Part shown: positions 43,021-51,561 of the stretch, one piece after another
How the letters are laid out: each line of letters opens with the position of its first letter
Numbering within the stretch: the stretch's first letter is position 1
NCBI RefSeq assembly: GCF_002929705.1
Contig: NZ_PJIN01000010.1
Span: forward strand, 1-64,000
DNA from: Arthrobacter sp. N199823
GTDB taxonomy: Bacteria; Actinomycetota; Actinomycetes; Actinomycetales; Micrococcaceae
DNA length: 64,000 nucleotides
Direction: 5' to 3'
Notes under the pieces: generated by a model
Database searches by the model: none
Seen by the model: only the letters and a program-made list of their open reading frames with translations
What the model was told of the DNA's origin: nothing
Program-made: the position numbers and the translations under genes

Positions 43021-43317
43021 ATGAATACCGGTACTCGCCAGCAGCACAGGGCACCCCGCGCCCCAGGAAATCCTTCCAGCGCAGAAAAGTCCAGCACCGC
43101 AGGACGGGCCATAGCCGTCATTGACTCCACCGAGATCGAACTGGCTGAGCGCTACGAACTTCCAGGCGGGGAACTCCCTCCTGACGAGTTGGCTTTGGAA
43201 ATCATTGCCGAACAGGTGGATGAATTTACCTGCAGCAGCTGTTTCCTGGTCCGGCATCGCTCTCAGCTGGCCAGGGAAAATCAGGGCATGAAGTACTGCA
43301 AGGACTGCGAGGGATAA
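43021..43317 (+). CDS. DUF4193 domain-containing protein
   Basis: A 98-aa actinobacterial protein with a C-terminal four-cysteine zinc ribbon: FTCSSCFLVRHRSQLA and YCKDCEG. The middle (DSTEIELAERYELPGGELPPDELALEIIAEQVDEF) matches the DUF4193 family; the function is unknown. The ATG at 43021 is chosen as the first good start in the frame, since upstream codons lie in non-coding sequence. It faces DUF3093 across a bidirectional hairpin. DUF4193, DUF3093 and dut are neighbours in mycobacteria as well. Confidence 0.85.
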   Translation: MNTGTRQQHRAPRAPGNPSSAEKSSTAGRAIAVIDSTEIELAERYELPGGELPPDELALEIIAEQVDEFTCSSCFLVRHRSQLARENQGMKYCKDCEG

Positions 43318-43383
43318 ATTCTTCCCCCCCCAAATCAGGCGTACGCCGGTCTAGCCGCACGCCAGAGTAGCCGTTTAGAGCAA

Positions 43384-43430
43384 AAAATACCCCTGGCATC
43401 AGTTCACTGAACGGATGCCCGGGGTATTTT
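43384..43430. terminator. Bidirectional intrinsic terminator
   Basis: 17-bp stem AAAATACCCCTGGCATC / GATGCCCGGGGTATTTT (one mismatch) with a 13-nt loop. The A/T ends of the stem give U-runs in both directions, between the convergent DUF4193 and DUF3093 genes. Confidence 0.8.
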
Positions 43431-43454
43431 CTGTTCACGGGGGACGCGAGAGTG

Positions 43455-43937
43455 CTATTGCTGTCCCACTCCGCGCAGAGCAGCCGCCAGGTATTCCGGG
43501 TTGCGGGAGGACGTGAGCCAGTAGGGCGTCCTGTCATCGGGGTCGGTGATCTCAATCTTCACAACTGGCTTGATCCAGCCGCGGATGCACAGGTACGCCA
43601 AGCCGTTGAGCTTGATGCCGCGCTGAGCGGTTGCGTCCTCACCGTGGTGGATGCTCACCTCCCCAACAAATTTCCGCTCAATCTGTGCCCGGCCAACCTG
43701 GAGAGTGTCCGGTGTGACAGTTATGGTGGGCGTGGATGTCACCAGAATCACTATCTGCAACAGCAGCAGGACGCCGAAAGCCACAAATCCGGCAAAGGGG
43801 CTGATGGGAATGAAGATCAGGATTCCCGCTGCTGACAGGCCCAGAACAATCACCCAGCCCCAGAAATTTGGCCAGAGCTTCTCGGTGTAGTTAGCCGTGA
43901 CTGGGGAGGTGGCGCTGGGGGTCGATTGAGATGACAT
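43455..43937 (-). CDS. DUF3093 membrane protein
   Basis: A 160-aa protein with a short N-terminal tail, two hydrophobic helices (about 27-48 and 50-68) and a soluble beta-rich domain (TVTPDTLQVGRAQIERKFVGEV). The family marks actinobacteria and lies next to dut in most of them, as here, but its function is unknown. It is divergent from dut. Confidence 0.85.
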   Translation of the reverse strand: MSSQSTPSATSPVTANYTEKLWPNFWGWVIVLGLSAAGILIFIPISPFAGFVAFGVLLLLQIVILVTSTPTITVTPDTLQVGRAQIERKFVGEVSIHHGEDATAQRGIKLNGLAYLCIRGWIKPVVKIEITDPDDRTPYWLTSSRNPEYLAAALRGVGQQ

Positions 43938-44040
43938 GGGACCAGCTTTTCATCTTTCCCTGAGTAATTCACCTTCTGGCCCAGACGAAGCAGATGAACA
44001 GCACGTAGCGCGCACGCAGGTGGCGGCCAGTTCTTCGCGA

Positions 44041-44046
44041 TAGAGT
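44041..44046 (+). promoter_or_regulatory. -10 box of dut (leaderless type)
   Basis: TAGAGT, 8 nt before the GTG start of dut; no Shine-Dalgarno sequence lies between. Confidence 0.4.
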
Positions 44047-44054
44047 GTCCTGTT

Positions 44055-44573
44055 GTGACCCATCAGACTTCTCCCGAAAACCCTGCCGTAGATCTCCCTC
44101 ACCCCGTTGTTCAGGTGCAATTGCACATGCTCGACGCCGGGATCGAACCTCCCAGCTACGCCCACCCCGGCGATGCCGGAGCCGATCTTCGCAGCCGCAT
44201 CGATCTCGTGTTGGCACCGGGGGAGCGCGCTCTGGTCCCCACCGGCGTCAGCATTGCACTGCCCTTTGGATTTGTCGCCTTGATCCACCCGCGGTCAGGC
44301 TTGGCCACCAAGCACGGGCTGACCATTGTCAACAGTCCCGGCACCGTCGATGCAGGTTACCGTGGCGAGATTTCCGTAACGCTGCTGAACACCGATGCGC
44401 ATCACTCCATCTCCCTCTCACGGGGCGATAGAATTGCACAAATGGTGATTCAGCGTGTTGAAACCGCAGCGTTCATTGCGGTGGATGAGCTGCCGGATTC
44501 GGTGCGCGGCACCGGCGGCTTCGGTTCCACCGGTGGTTTTTCCCCGTCCACGAATACACCAGCGCCCAACTAA
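44055..44573 (+). CDS. dut: dUTP diphosphatase
   Basis: A 172-aa trimeric dUTPase that hydrolyses dUTP to dUMP, keeping uracil out of DNA and feeding dTMP synthesis. All five motifs are present: [36 protein letters not shown] with the catalytic Asp, [11 protein letters not shown] and the C-terminal GTGGFGSTG. The start is GTG at 44055. It is first in a likely operon with DUF3710, OB-fold and DUF3159 genes. Confidence 0.95.
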   Translation: MTHQTSPENPAVDLPHPVVQVQLHMLDAGIEPPSYAHPGDAGADLRSRIDLVLAPGERALVPTGVSIALPFGFVALIHPRSGLATKHGLTIVNSPGTVDAGYRGEISVTLLNTDAHHSISLSRGDRIAQMVIQRVETAAFIAVDELPDSVRGTGGFGSTGGFSPSTNTPAPN

Positions 44574-44618
44574 CGGCTGATCTGCAGTGTCCATCATTTA
44601 CAAGGAGTCTTAATTCCC

Positions 44619-45410
44619 ATGGCTTTTGGGTTCGGTAAGAAAAACAAGAACAGCTCTGAGGAGTCTGCGGCAAATAGCGCTGCGGCAAGTGCAGAAACTG
44701 CAGACGAGGCGCAGGATTCCACGCAGGCCCCAACAGCCCTGTTGAACCTGCCGCCGGATCCGGCCGATACCGCTTACGATCGAGCAGTCCACGGCCCCCT
44801 TGATATCAGCGAGATTGAGAACACCGACGGTTACGTCGATCTTGGTGCCCTGATGGTCACCCCCCAAGAGGGCCTCTCACTGCGCCTTGAAGTTGAAGAA
44901 AACACGCAGCGCGTCATTGCCGTCACCTTGGACCTGAATGGTTCCAGCCTGCAGCTGCAGGCCTTTGCAGCATCTCGCTCGGAGCCGCTGTGGCGCGATA
45001 TTCGCGAGCAGATTGGTCTCTCAGTTGGTTCGCAAGGTGGCGAAATCGAGATTCTTGACGGCACCTTTGGCAAGGAAGTTCTGGCCAAGGTTCCGGCGCA
45101 GAGCGACGACGGCAGCAAGGGCTTCCGGGTTGCACGCTTCATTGGTGTTGATGGTCCCCGTTGGTTCCTCCGAGGTGTCCTGGGTGGTGCCGCAGCCGTT
45201 GACGGTGAAGCCGCTCTGGCCTTGGAAGACTTGTTCCGTGGTGTGGTAGTAATCCGTGGCGAAGTGCCGTTGCCGCCCCGCGATCTGCTCTTGCTGCGTC
45301 TGCCCAAGGACGCTGTAACGGCCGCGCAGGCTGCTGCTGGTCCGGATATGGGTCCCGCTCAGGGGGGTTCACCCTTGGAGCGCGGCCCGGAAATCACCAC
45401 GATCGGCTAG
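44619..45410 (+). CDS. DUF3710 domain-containing protein
   Basis: A 263-aa soluble protein. A basic start (MAFGFGKKNKN) and an Ala/Glu-rich stretch precede the DUF3710 domain from about residue 45 (GPLDISE, YVDLGALMVTPQEGLSLRLEVEE, RDIREQIGLSVGSQGGE, WFLRGVLGG). The family is actinobacterial with unknown function. AAGGAG lies about 12 nt before the ATG. The OB-fold gene starts 2 bp after its stop. Confidence 0.86.
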   Translation: MAFGFGKKNKNSSEESAANSAAASAETADEAQDSTQAPTALLNLPPDPADTAYDRAVHGPLDISEIENTDGYVDLGALMVTPQEGLSLRLEVEENTQRVIAVTLDLNGSSLQLQAFAASRSEPLWRDIREQIGLSVGSQGGEIEILDGTFGKEVLAKVPAQSDDGSKGFRVARFIGVDGPRWFLRGVLGGAAAVDGEAALALEDLFRGVVVIRGEVPLPPRDLLLLRLPKDAVTAAQAAAGPDMGPAQGGSPLERGPEITTIG

Positions 45411-45412
45411 CG

Positions 45413-45751
45413 TTGCCTCCCGTTGAATTAGGTGCCTGGCCGGCGGCAACTCCCATTGATGAGTTGCCGCCGCGCGGGCGGGCCGTGTGCGTCGGCGTCA
45501 TTGACGCCATCACCATCCTCCCTGCCACCGTTGCGCCCACCTACACGGCCATTTTGAGCGACGGGGAATCCGGACGCACCGACCGCAACGGTGGCAACCA
45601 CCGCCTGCGTCTGGTGTGGCTGGGACGACGGCGGGTACCCGGCATTTCTGCCGGCGTTCGGCTGCGTGTTGAAGGAATGGTGTCCATGCTCGAGGGACTG
45701 CCCACCATGTACAACCCTCGTTACGAGATCATTGGAATCCAGGAGAGCTAG
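45413..45751 (+). CDS. Small OB-fold nucleic-acid-binding protein
   Basis: A 112-aa protein with an OB-fold pattern: RAVCVGVIDAITILP, YTAILSDGESG, LRLVWLGRRRVPGISAGVRLRVEG. It resembles the OB wedge of RecG and the protein found between DUF3710 and DUF3159 in mycobacteria. Single-stranded nucleic acid binding is likely but untested. It starts at TTG 45413, 2 bp after DUF3710, and its stop abuts the next TTG start, so it is tightly coupled. Confidence 0.82.
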   Translation: MPPVELGAWPAATPIDELPPRGRAVCVGVIDAITILPATVAPTYTAILSDGESGRTDRNGGNHRLRLVWLGRRRVPGISAGVRLRVEGMVSMLEGLPTMYNPRYEIIGIQES

Positions 45752-46522
45752 TTGAGTCAGCAGAACCCCGAAGAAAACGCCTCAGACCCGCTGAACCAGC
45801 CACATGAGCCAGATCAGCCAACCCGGTCAGCTCAGTCGGAGGGGCAGCCCGGTGGGGGTTTTGCGCAGATCGCGCAGGAAATGGCAGCCAAAAACCCGTT
45901 GGCCCGCAAGGACAATGGACATATTGACCTGCTAGCTGCAGCTGGTGGCATCAGAGGCATCGCCGAGAGTGTTTTGCCCGGCTTGGTCTTCTTGGTGGTC
46001 TTCACACTGACCCGGGACCTGACCATAGCCCTGGTGGGATCTGTGGCTGTGGCCGCCGTCTTCCTCGTTGCCCGGCTGATCCAACGCACGCCCCTGACGC
46101 AGGCGCTGGCCGGAATTGCCGGCGTCGCACTTTCAGCGTTTTTGGCGATGAAGACCGGCAAAGCCGAGAACTTTTACACTGTGGGTTTCTATACCAATGC
46201 CGCCTATATTGCCGCCATGGTGGTCTCGATAGCGGTGCGCTGGCCTGTCCTTGGACTGCTTTTTGGCTATGCCCGTAATGAGGGTGTGCGCTGGCGGGAG
46301 ATGCCTGAGCGGCTCCGCGCCTACCGTGTGGCAACCTGGATTTTAGTCGGCGTCATGGCTGCCCGGCTGGCCGTACAGCTGCCGCTGTACTTCGCCGGGC
46401 AGGTGGACGCGCTCGGTGCCATGCGCCTGATCATGGGTGTGCCGCTGTACGCCTTTGGCCTGTGGATCGCCTGGCTCGTCAGCCGTCCCGTGGCAGAGGC
46501 TACTGCCGACGCTGACAGCTAG
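45752..46522 (+). CDS. DUF3159 integral membrane protein
   Basis: A 256-aa protein: an acidic, Gln/Pro-rich N-terminus of about 60 residues, then six hydrophobic helices (about 68-245). AAGGIRGIAESVLPGLVFLVVF is characteristic of DUF3159, an actinobacterial family of unknown function. The start is TTG 45752, directly after the OB-fold stop. Its stop codon TAG shares the palindrome CTAG with the stop codon of the convergent TrkA gene. Confidence 0.86.
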   Translation: MSQQNPEENASDPLNQPHEPDQPTRSAQSEGQPGGGFAQIAQEMAAKNPLARKDNGHIDLLAAAGGIRGIAESVLPGLVFLVVFTLTRDLTIALVGSVAVAAVFLVARLIQRTPLTQALAGIAGVALSAFLAMKTGKAENFYTVGFYTNAAYIAAMVVSIAVRWPVLGLLFGYARNEGVRWREMPERLRAYRVATWILVGVMAARLAVQLPLYFAGQVDALGAMRLIMGVPLYAFGLWIAWLVSRPVAEATADADS

Positions 46523-47175
46523 CTTCGCAGCAGGGTCCTGAGCTCATCCTCTGCGGCAATGGTGGTGATGAAGAACAGCTCATCGCCGGCCTCCACTACA
46601 TCGTCAGGGCTCGGGGTGATGGGAGCCTCGTCGCGCAGGATCGCCACCAGCGTGGAATCGTGCGGCCACAAAATGGCGCCCACCGTGGAGCCAATCACGT
46701 TTGAATCGCCCGGTACCGTGAACTCCACCAGCGAGGCCACACCTGTCTGCAGGGTCAGCAAACGGACCAGGTCACCAATTTCCACTGCCTCTTCCACCAG
46801 CGCCGTCATGAGTCTGGGTGTATTTACGGCTACGTCAACGCCCCAGGAATCGTCAAACATCCAATCGTTTTTGGGGTTGTTGACGCGGCCCACGGTGCGG
46901 CCAACCCCAAACTCGGACTTGGCCAGCAGTGACACCACCAGGTTGACCTTGTCGTCACCTGTGGCTGAAACCACCACATCAGCTTCTTCGAGTTTGGCCT
47001 CGCGCAGAGTGGTAATTTCGCAGGCGTCACCCACCAACCAGCGGGCGCCCCGCAGTCCGCTCTTGCCAATGACCTCCGGTTTGGGGTCGATCAAGAGCAC
47101 ATCATGGCCGTTGGAGAGCAGTTCCTTGGCAATGGAGCAGCCAACGCTGCCAGCCCCGACAATGACTACCAGCAT
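46519..47175 (-). CDS. TrkA family K+ uptake regulator (CeoC-like)
   Basis: A 218-aa cytoplasmic regulator of potassium transport with an NAD(H)-binding RCK_N domain (MLVVIVGAGSVGCSIAKEL; acidic D33) and an RCK_C domain in the last 80 residues. It is the second gene of a trkA-like pair; the ATG is 2 bp after the stop of the first. The order matches ceoB-ceoC of mycobacteria. No Trk/Ktr membrane subunit lies in the window, but an amino-acid/K+-type APC permease is divergent. Confidence 0.88.
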   Translation of the reverse strand: MLVVIVGAGSVGCSIAKELLSNGHDVLLIDPKPEVIGKSGLRGARWLVGDACEITTLREAKLEEADVVVSATGDDKVNLVVSLLAKSEFGVGRTVGRVNNPKNDWMFDDSWGVDVAVNTPRLMTALVEEAVEIGDLVRLLTLQTGVASLVEFTVPGDSNVIGSTVGAILWPHDSTLVAILRDEAPITPSPDDVVEAGDELFFITTIAAEDELRTLLRS

Positions 47176-47177
47176 GA

Positions 47178-47849
47178 TTAGTTCTCCTTCGCGGGGACTG
47201 CTGCCAAGATGCGTGCCACATCGGCTGAGCGGGTGCTGACCACCATGGCGTGGACGGTGTCGCCTTGTTGGTAGCTGGTGTCAGGTCCGGGCAGGATGCC
47301 CTCGCCAAAACGAGTCAAGTAGGCCACCCGTACTTCGGCGGCCTGTTCGATGTCCACAATATGGTGGCCAATCCACTCCGGATGCAGGGCTAGTTCACAG
47401 AGGAATAGCCGTCCGGAGGGTTCCCGGAAATCGCCCTTGATGGCGGTCTCGGGCAGAATTCGCCGCAACACCTGATCGGCGCTCCACCGTACGGCAGCCA
47501 CCGTGGGGATACCTAGGCGCTGGTAGATCTCGGCTCTGCCGGGATCGTAGATCCGGGCTACCACATGTTCCACATGGAAGGTTTCCCTGGCTACTCGGGT
47601 GGCCAGGATGTTGGAGTTGTCGCCGCTGGAGACCGCGGCAAAAGCATAGGCGTTTTCAATGTCGGCCTGCTTCAGGGTGTCCTGGTCAAAGCCAACACCT
47701 GTAATCTTGCGGCCGCCGAACCCTGTGCGCAAACGACGAAAAGCCCGTTCATCTTGGTCGATGATGGCCACGGAGTGGCCCGAGTCCTCCAAAGCATGGG
47801 CCAAGGTGGCGCCCACCCGGCCGCAACCCATGATCACAAAATGTGCCAT
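47178..47849 (-). CDS. TrkA family K+ uptake regulator (CeoB-like)
   Basis: A 223-aa paralogue of its neighbour: RCK_N (FVIMGCGRVGATLAHALEDSGHSVAIID) followed by RCK_C (ELALHPEWIGHHIVDIEQAAEV). The ATG at 47849 is chosen because GGGAG lies 5 nt upstream and the Rossmann motif starts right after it; a longer open frame to 48215 has no homology. It is the first gene of the pair, divergent from the APC permease. Confidence 0.89.
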   Translation of the reverse strand: MAHFVIMGCGRVGATLAHALEDSGHSVAIIDQDERAFRRLRTGFGGRKITGVGFDQDTLKQADIENAYAFAAVSSGDNSNILATRVARETFHVEHVVARIYDPGRAEIYQRLGIPTVAAVRWSADQVLRRILPETAIKGDFREPSGRLFLCELALHPEWIGHHIVDIEQAAEVRVAYLTRFGEGILPGPDTSYQQGDTVHAMVVSTRSADVARILAAVPAKEN

Positions 47850-48060
47850 TGACGCTCCCTGTTGTGGCAGAAACGAAGACAACGTCCCCGGTGCTGCTGG
47901 TGTGCACGGCTTTCTTAAGCCGTGTTTTCTAAGCCGTGCGGATACCAATTTCACGCCCCGTGGGGCCAAACGGTCAAGTTGAGGTGCGCTTATGTCTGTC
48001 ACTGTGACCTCACCGGTCCGCGTGTGGGCGCGTTCCACAAGTGTGTCTTTAGTGCGTCTC

Positions 48061-48084
48061 CAGTGTGTCATGCAGTGTGTCATG
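48061..48084 (+). repeat. 12-bp tandem duplication in the permease promoter region
   Basis: CAGTGTGTCATG twice in direct succession, 60-80 bp before the permease start. A perfect GTCACTGTGAC palindrome lies upstream at 47998-48008. Either could bind a regulator of this divergent spacer. Confidence 0.5.
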
Positions 48085-48130
48085 AGAGCACCCTGCGGCC
48101 GGGCACCGGGCGGGTACCCCTTAGGGGTGC

Positions 48131-48136
48131 TAGCGT
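48131..48136 (+). promoter_or_regulatory. -10 box of the APC permease gene (leaderless, extended)
   Basis: TAGCGT, preceded by TGC (extended -10), 7 nt before the GTG at 48144. It sets this GTG as the start. Confidence 0.45.
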
Positions 48137-48143
48137 TACCCGC

Positions 48144-50114
48144 GTGCTGAATTTCTTCAACGCGTTCAAGCGGGTCCTTGTGGGGCGCCCGTTCCGCAAT
48201 GACAAGCTGTCCCACACGCTGTTGCCCAAGCGCATCGCGCTGCCCGTTTTTGCCTCCGACGCGTTGTCCTCGGTGGCGTACGCCCCGGATGAAATTCTGC
48301 TCACGCTGGCACTGGCCGGCGTGGCTGCGGTGTCACTCTCACCCTGGGTGGGGCTGGCCGTCATGGTGGTCCTGCTGACAGTCGTGGCCTCCTACCGCCA
48401 GAACGTACACGCCTACCCCTCCGGCGGTGGCGATTATGAGATTGCCACTGTCAATCTGGGTAAGCGTGCCGGGCTCACTGTTGGCTCTGCGCTGTTGGTG
48501 GACTACGTCCTCACGGTGGCGGTGTCCATGTCATCTGCGGCCCATTACCTTGCCACAGCGATACCTGGCTGGCACGGCACCCAAGCCGTGATCGCCGTCG
48601 TCGGTGTCATTATTTTGGCACTCGTGAACCTGCGCGGCATCCGGGAAGCGGGCTCCGTGTTCGCCGTTCCCACGTACATTTTCATGTTCTGCATCTTCGC
48701 CATGACTGCCGCCGGAATCTTTCAGGCCGCCACGGGAACGCTGGGACGGGCGCAGTCGGCCCAGTTTGAGATTGTGCCCGAGGCCGCCTTCAACCAGGGC
48801 CTGGTGGGGCTCGCCGGCGCCTTCTTGTTGCTGCGCGCCTTCTCCTCCGGCGCCGCGGCGCTGACTGGTGTGGAAGCCATCAGCAACGGTGTGCCGAATT
48901 TCCGCAAGCCCAAGAGCAAAAACGCGGCCACCACCTTGCTACTGCTGGGCGCCATCGCCGCCGGCATGATGGCCAGCATCTTGTTCCTGGCCAACGCCAC
49001 GGGCGTTCATATTGTGGCCGATCCACACACGGAATTCTTGTTGAACGGTGTGGCCCCGCCCACTGATTACGTGCAGAATCCATCCATCAGTCAGATCGCC
49101 GCCACTATATTCGGTTCCGGCTCCATTGCATTTTTCATCATCGTGGCCGCCACGGGCGCCATCTTGGTGTTTGCCTCCAATACGGCCTTCAACGGCTTCC
49201 CCGTCTTGGCCTCCATCTTGGCCAAGGACGGCTACCTGCCCCGGCAGCTGCGCACCCGTGGCGACAGGCTCGCCTTCAGCAACGGCGTGCTGTTGCTGGC
49301 TGTGGGTGCCATTGTGCTGATTGTGGCCTTCAATGCCGATGTCACCCGCCTGATTCAGCTCTACATTGTGGGTGTGTTCATCTCCTTCACCGCCAGCCAG
49401 CTGGGCATGATGCGCCATTGGGGCCGGGAGCTGCTCACTGTCAAAGACAAGGCCATCCGGTTCCGCATGAAGCGGTCGCGGGTGATCAATACGATCGGTT
49501 TCTCCATGACGCTGACCGTGCTGCTCATTGTGCTGGTGACGAAATTCGAACAGGGCGCTTGGATTGCGCTCTTGGCGATGGCCGTGCTGTTCGTGATCAT
49601 GTGGAGCATCCGCGAACACTACGACAACGTGGCCAAGGAACTGGCCGTGGAGACGGATTCGGCGATCAAGGCGCTGCCAGCCCGGATTCACGCGGTGATC
49701 TTGGTCTCTCACGTGCGTAAGCCGGTCATGCGGGCGATCGCCTTTGCCCGCGCATCAAGGCCTTCCACGCTGGAGGCAATCACAGTTGATTTGGATTCTG
49801 CGGAGACCGAGGCCACCATCGCGGATTGGGAGCGGCTGTCCATCCCGGTACCGTTGACTGTGTTGGCGAGTCCTTATCGGGAAACGTTGACGCCGCTGAT
49901 CGACCATATTAAGGCCATGCGCCAGGATTCACCGCGTGATCTGATAGTGGTATACATCCCGGAATACGTGGTGGGCAAATGGTGGGAGCAGCTGGTTCAC
50001 AACCAGACGGCCCTGCGCATTAAGACGCGATTGCATTTTGAACCAGGAGTAGTGGTTGCCAGCGTGCCGTGGCAGCTGAAGTCCTCCACCGACGCAAAGA
50101 AATATCAGGAATAG
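48144..50114 (+). CDS. APC superfamily permease
   Basis: A 656-aa transporter of the amino-acid/polyamine/cation superfamily with twelve helices in the first 480 residues (LPVFASDALSSVAYAPDEIL is the family start; YPSGGGDYEIA and NAFKRVLVGRPF flank it) and a cytosolic tail of about 170 residues that resembles a universal-stress/KUP-like C-terminal domain. It is the counterpart of mycobacterial Rv2690c. The substrate is not known; its place beside two TrkA genes hints at K+ or an amino acid linked to osmotic balance. The GTG at 48144 is supported by a -10 box 7 nt upstream. The open frame upstream to 47922 lacks homology. Confidence 0.86.
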   Translation: MLNFFNAFKRVLVGRPFRNDKLSHTLLPKRIALPVFASDALSSVAYAPDEILLTLALAGVAAVSLSPWVGLAVMVVLLTVVASYRQNVHAYPSGGGDYEIATVNLGKRAGLTVGSALLVDYVLTVAVSMSSAAHYLATAIPGWHGTQAVIAVVGVIILALVNLRGIREAGSVFAVPTYIFMFCIFAMTAAGIFQAATGTLGRAQSAQFEIVPEAAFNQGLVGLAGAFLLLRAFSSGAAALTGVEAISNGVPNFRKPKSKNAATTLLLLGAIAAGMMASILFLANATGVHIVADPHTEFLLNGVAPPTDYVQNPSISQIAATIFGSGSIAFFIIVAATGAILVFASNTAFNGFPVLASILAKDGYLPRQLRTRGDRLAFSNGVLLLAVGAIVLIVAFNADVTRLIQLYIVGVFISFTASQLGMMRHWGRELLTVKDKAIRFRMKRSRVINTIGFSMTLTVLLIVLVTKFEQGAWIALLAMAVLFVIMWSIREHYDNVAKELAVETDSAIKALPARIHAVILVSHVRKPVMRAIAFARASRPSTLEAITVDLDSAETEATIADWERLSIPVPLTVLASPYRETLTPLIDHIKAMRQDSPRDLIVVYIPEYVVGKWWEQLVHNQTALRIKTRLHFEPGVVVASVPWQLKSSTDAKKYQE

Positions 50115-50119
50115 AACTT

Positions 50120-51553
50120 ATGAGCGAGCCCACCAGTACCACCCGCCTCACCGTTACAGTAGGTCCCGTGGCCCATGGCGGCCATTGCGTTGCCCGGCAT
50201 GAGGGCCGCGTGATCTTTGTGCGCCACGCCATTCCCGGCGAGACGGTGGAGATCGCCCTGACCGAGAACGACGACGACGCCAAGTTTTGGCGCGCGGATG
50301 TCACTCGCGTTGTGGAAGCCTCGCCCGAACGCGTGGAGCACTTCTGGCCCGAGGCCGACGCCCTGCGCGCCGCCGCCCGCCATGGCTCACCCATCGGTGG
50401 AGCCGAATTCGGTCACATCTCCCGCAAGGGACAGCTGGAACTGAAGAGCGCAGTGGTGCGGGAACAGCTCGAACGCTTGGGCGGCCTGTCCGCCGACTCA
50501 GTGGATGCCTTGTTCAGTGCAGGTGTTGAAGATGTGGATGCGAAGGGCAATGCCGATCAGCAGGCTGGCCTGGGGTGGCGAACCCGTGTTGGTTTTGCAG
50601 TCACTCCGTCCGGCAAATTGGGCATGCACGCACACCGCTCGCACACCATTCTTCCCATCCAGGAAATGCCCCTGGCCATTCCGGCTGTTGACGAGCTGCG
50701 CCTGTGGGACTTGGACTTCACAGGCATTGATCGTGTTGAGGTTGCAGCACCCGCCAATGGCTCCGGCGTTCTGGTGCTGCTGGCACCGGTTCATGGACTC
50801 AGCGACAAGGCTGCCGGCAGTGCCGTCAAGCGGATCGCCCGCTCGCTGGCAGCACTTCCCACCCCTCCCTCGGTTGCCCGCTGGAACCCGGAAAATAGTG
50901 CCATTGAAGTGGTCAGCGGCCGTGGCTGGGTCAAGGAAACCACTGATGACCACGAGTTCCGTGTCACCGGTGACGGCTTCTGGCAGATTCACCGCATGGC
51001 CCCCAAGGTCTTGACGGACGCTGCACTCGGCTACCTGTTGCAGGGCGGCTACCTGAACGACGGCGCCGATGTGGCAGACCTTTACGCAGGCGCCGGCCTG
51101 TTCACCGCCCCGCTAGCTGACGCAGTAGGTTCCGATGGCAGCGTCCTCTCCGTGGAAGGCTCCCCAGGTACCAGCCGTGACGCCCGCAAGAACCTGCACG
51201 CCAGCGAGCAGGTAGAAATCCTGCAGGGCCGCGTGGAGAAGATCCTCGGTACCCAATCCCGAGCATCACACACTGAGGCCGGACAGCGGCGCCACTTTGA
51301 CGCCGTCGTCCTTGATCCGCCGCGCGCAGGTGCCGGCAAGGCTGTTGTCAGGGCCCTGGTTGCCACCGCACCCAAGGCCATTGCCTACGTTTCCTGCGAT
51401 CCGGCAGCCTTTGCCCGCGACGTCAAGTACTTTGCCAACTCCGGTTGGAAGATCGAGAAGCTGCGCGCCTTCGATCTGTACCCGCACACGCACCACGTGG
51501 AAACAGTGGCGCTCCTTGTCCCAGTAACGGCAAAAGCCAGCACCACCGACTAG
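50120..51553 (+). CDS. TrmA/RlmCD-type RNA 5-methyluridine methyltransferase
   Basis: A 477-aa class I SAM methyltransferase with an N-terminal TRAM RNA-binding domain (about 8-65), a central domain and the Rossmann domain (VADLYAGAGLFTAPLADAVG). DPPRAGAGK and the catalytic VSCDPAAFARD (C426) show m5U chemistry on rRNA or tRNA. The Cys-rich iron-sulfur site typical of RlmD/RumA is absent: the matching stretch reads SPIGGAEFGHIS without cysteines. The ATG at 50120 is 5 bp after the permease stop. It matches mycobacterial Rv2689c in position. Confidence 0.88.
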   Translation: MSEPTSTTRLTVTVGPVAHGGHCVARHEGRVIFVRHAIPGETVEIALTENDDDAKFWRADVTRVVEASPERVEHFWPEADALRAAARHGSPIGGAEFGHISRKGQLELKSAVVREQLERLGGLSADSVDALFSAGVEDVDAKGNADQQAGLGWRTRVGFAVTPSGKLGMHAHRSHTILPIQEMPLAIPAVDELRLWDLDFTGIDRVEVAAPANGSGVLVLLAPVHGLSDKAAGSAVKRIARSLAALPTPPSVARWNPENSAIEVVSGRGWVKETTDDHEFRVTGDGFWQIHRMAPKVLTDAALGYLLQGGYLNDGADVADLYAGAGLFTAPLADAVGSDGSVLSVEGSPGTSRDARKNLHASEQVEILQGRVEKILGTQSRASHTEAGQRRHFDAVVLDPPRAGAGKAVVRALVATAPKAIAYVSCDPAAFARDVKYFANSGWKIEKLRAFDLYPHTHHVETVALLVPVTAKASTTD

Positions 51554-51561
51554 GGCGTTCC

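Noticed and set aside
47904..47939. Attenuator or riboswitch with alternative hairpins before the permease
   Set aside because: The arm AAGCCGTG is duplicated, so two exclusive stems and a TTTTCT run exist on the plus strand, but the permease has its own leaderless promoter 190 bp further on and no aptamer-like fold was recognised.
47850..48215. Upstream extension of the CeoB-like TrkA gene
   Set aside because: It crosses the divergent permease start and promoter; the Rossmann motif begins right after the ATG at 47849, which has its own RBS.
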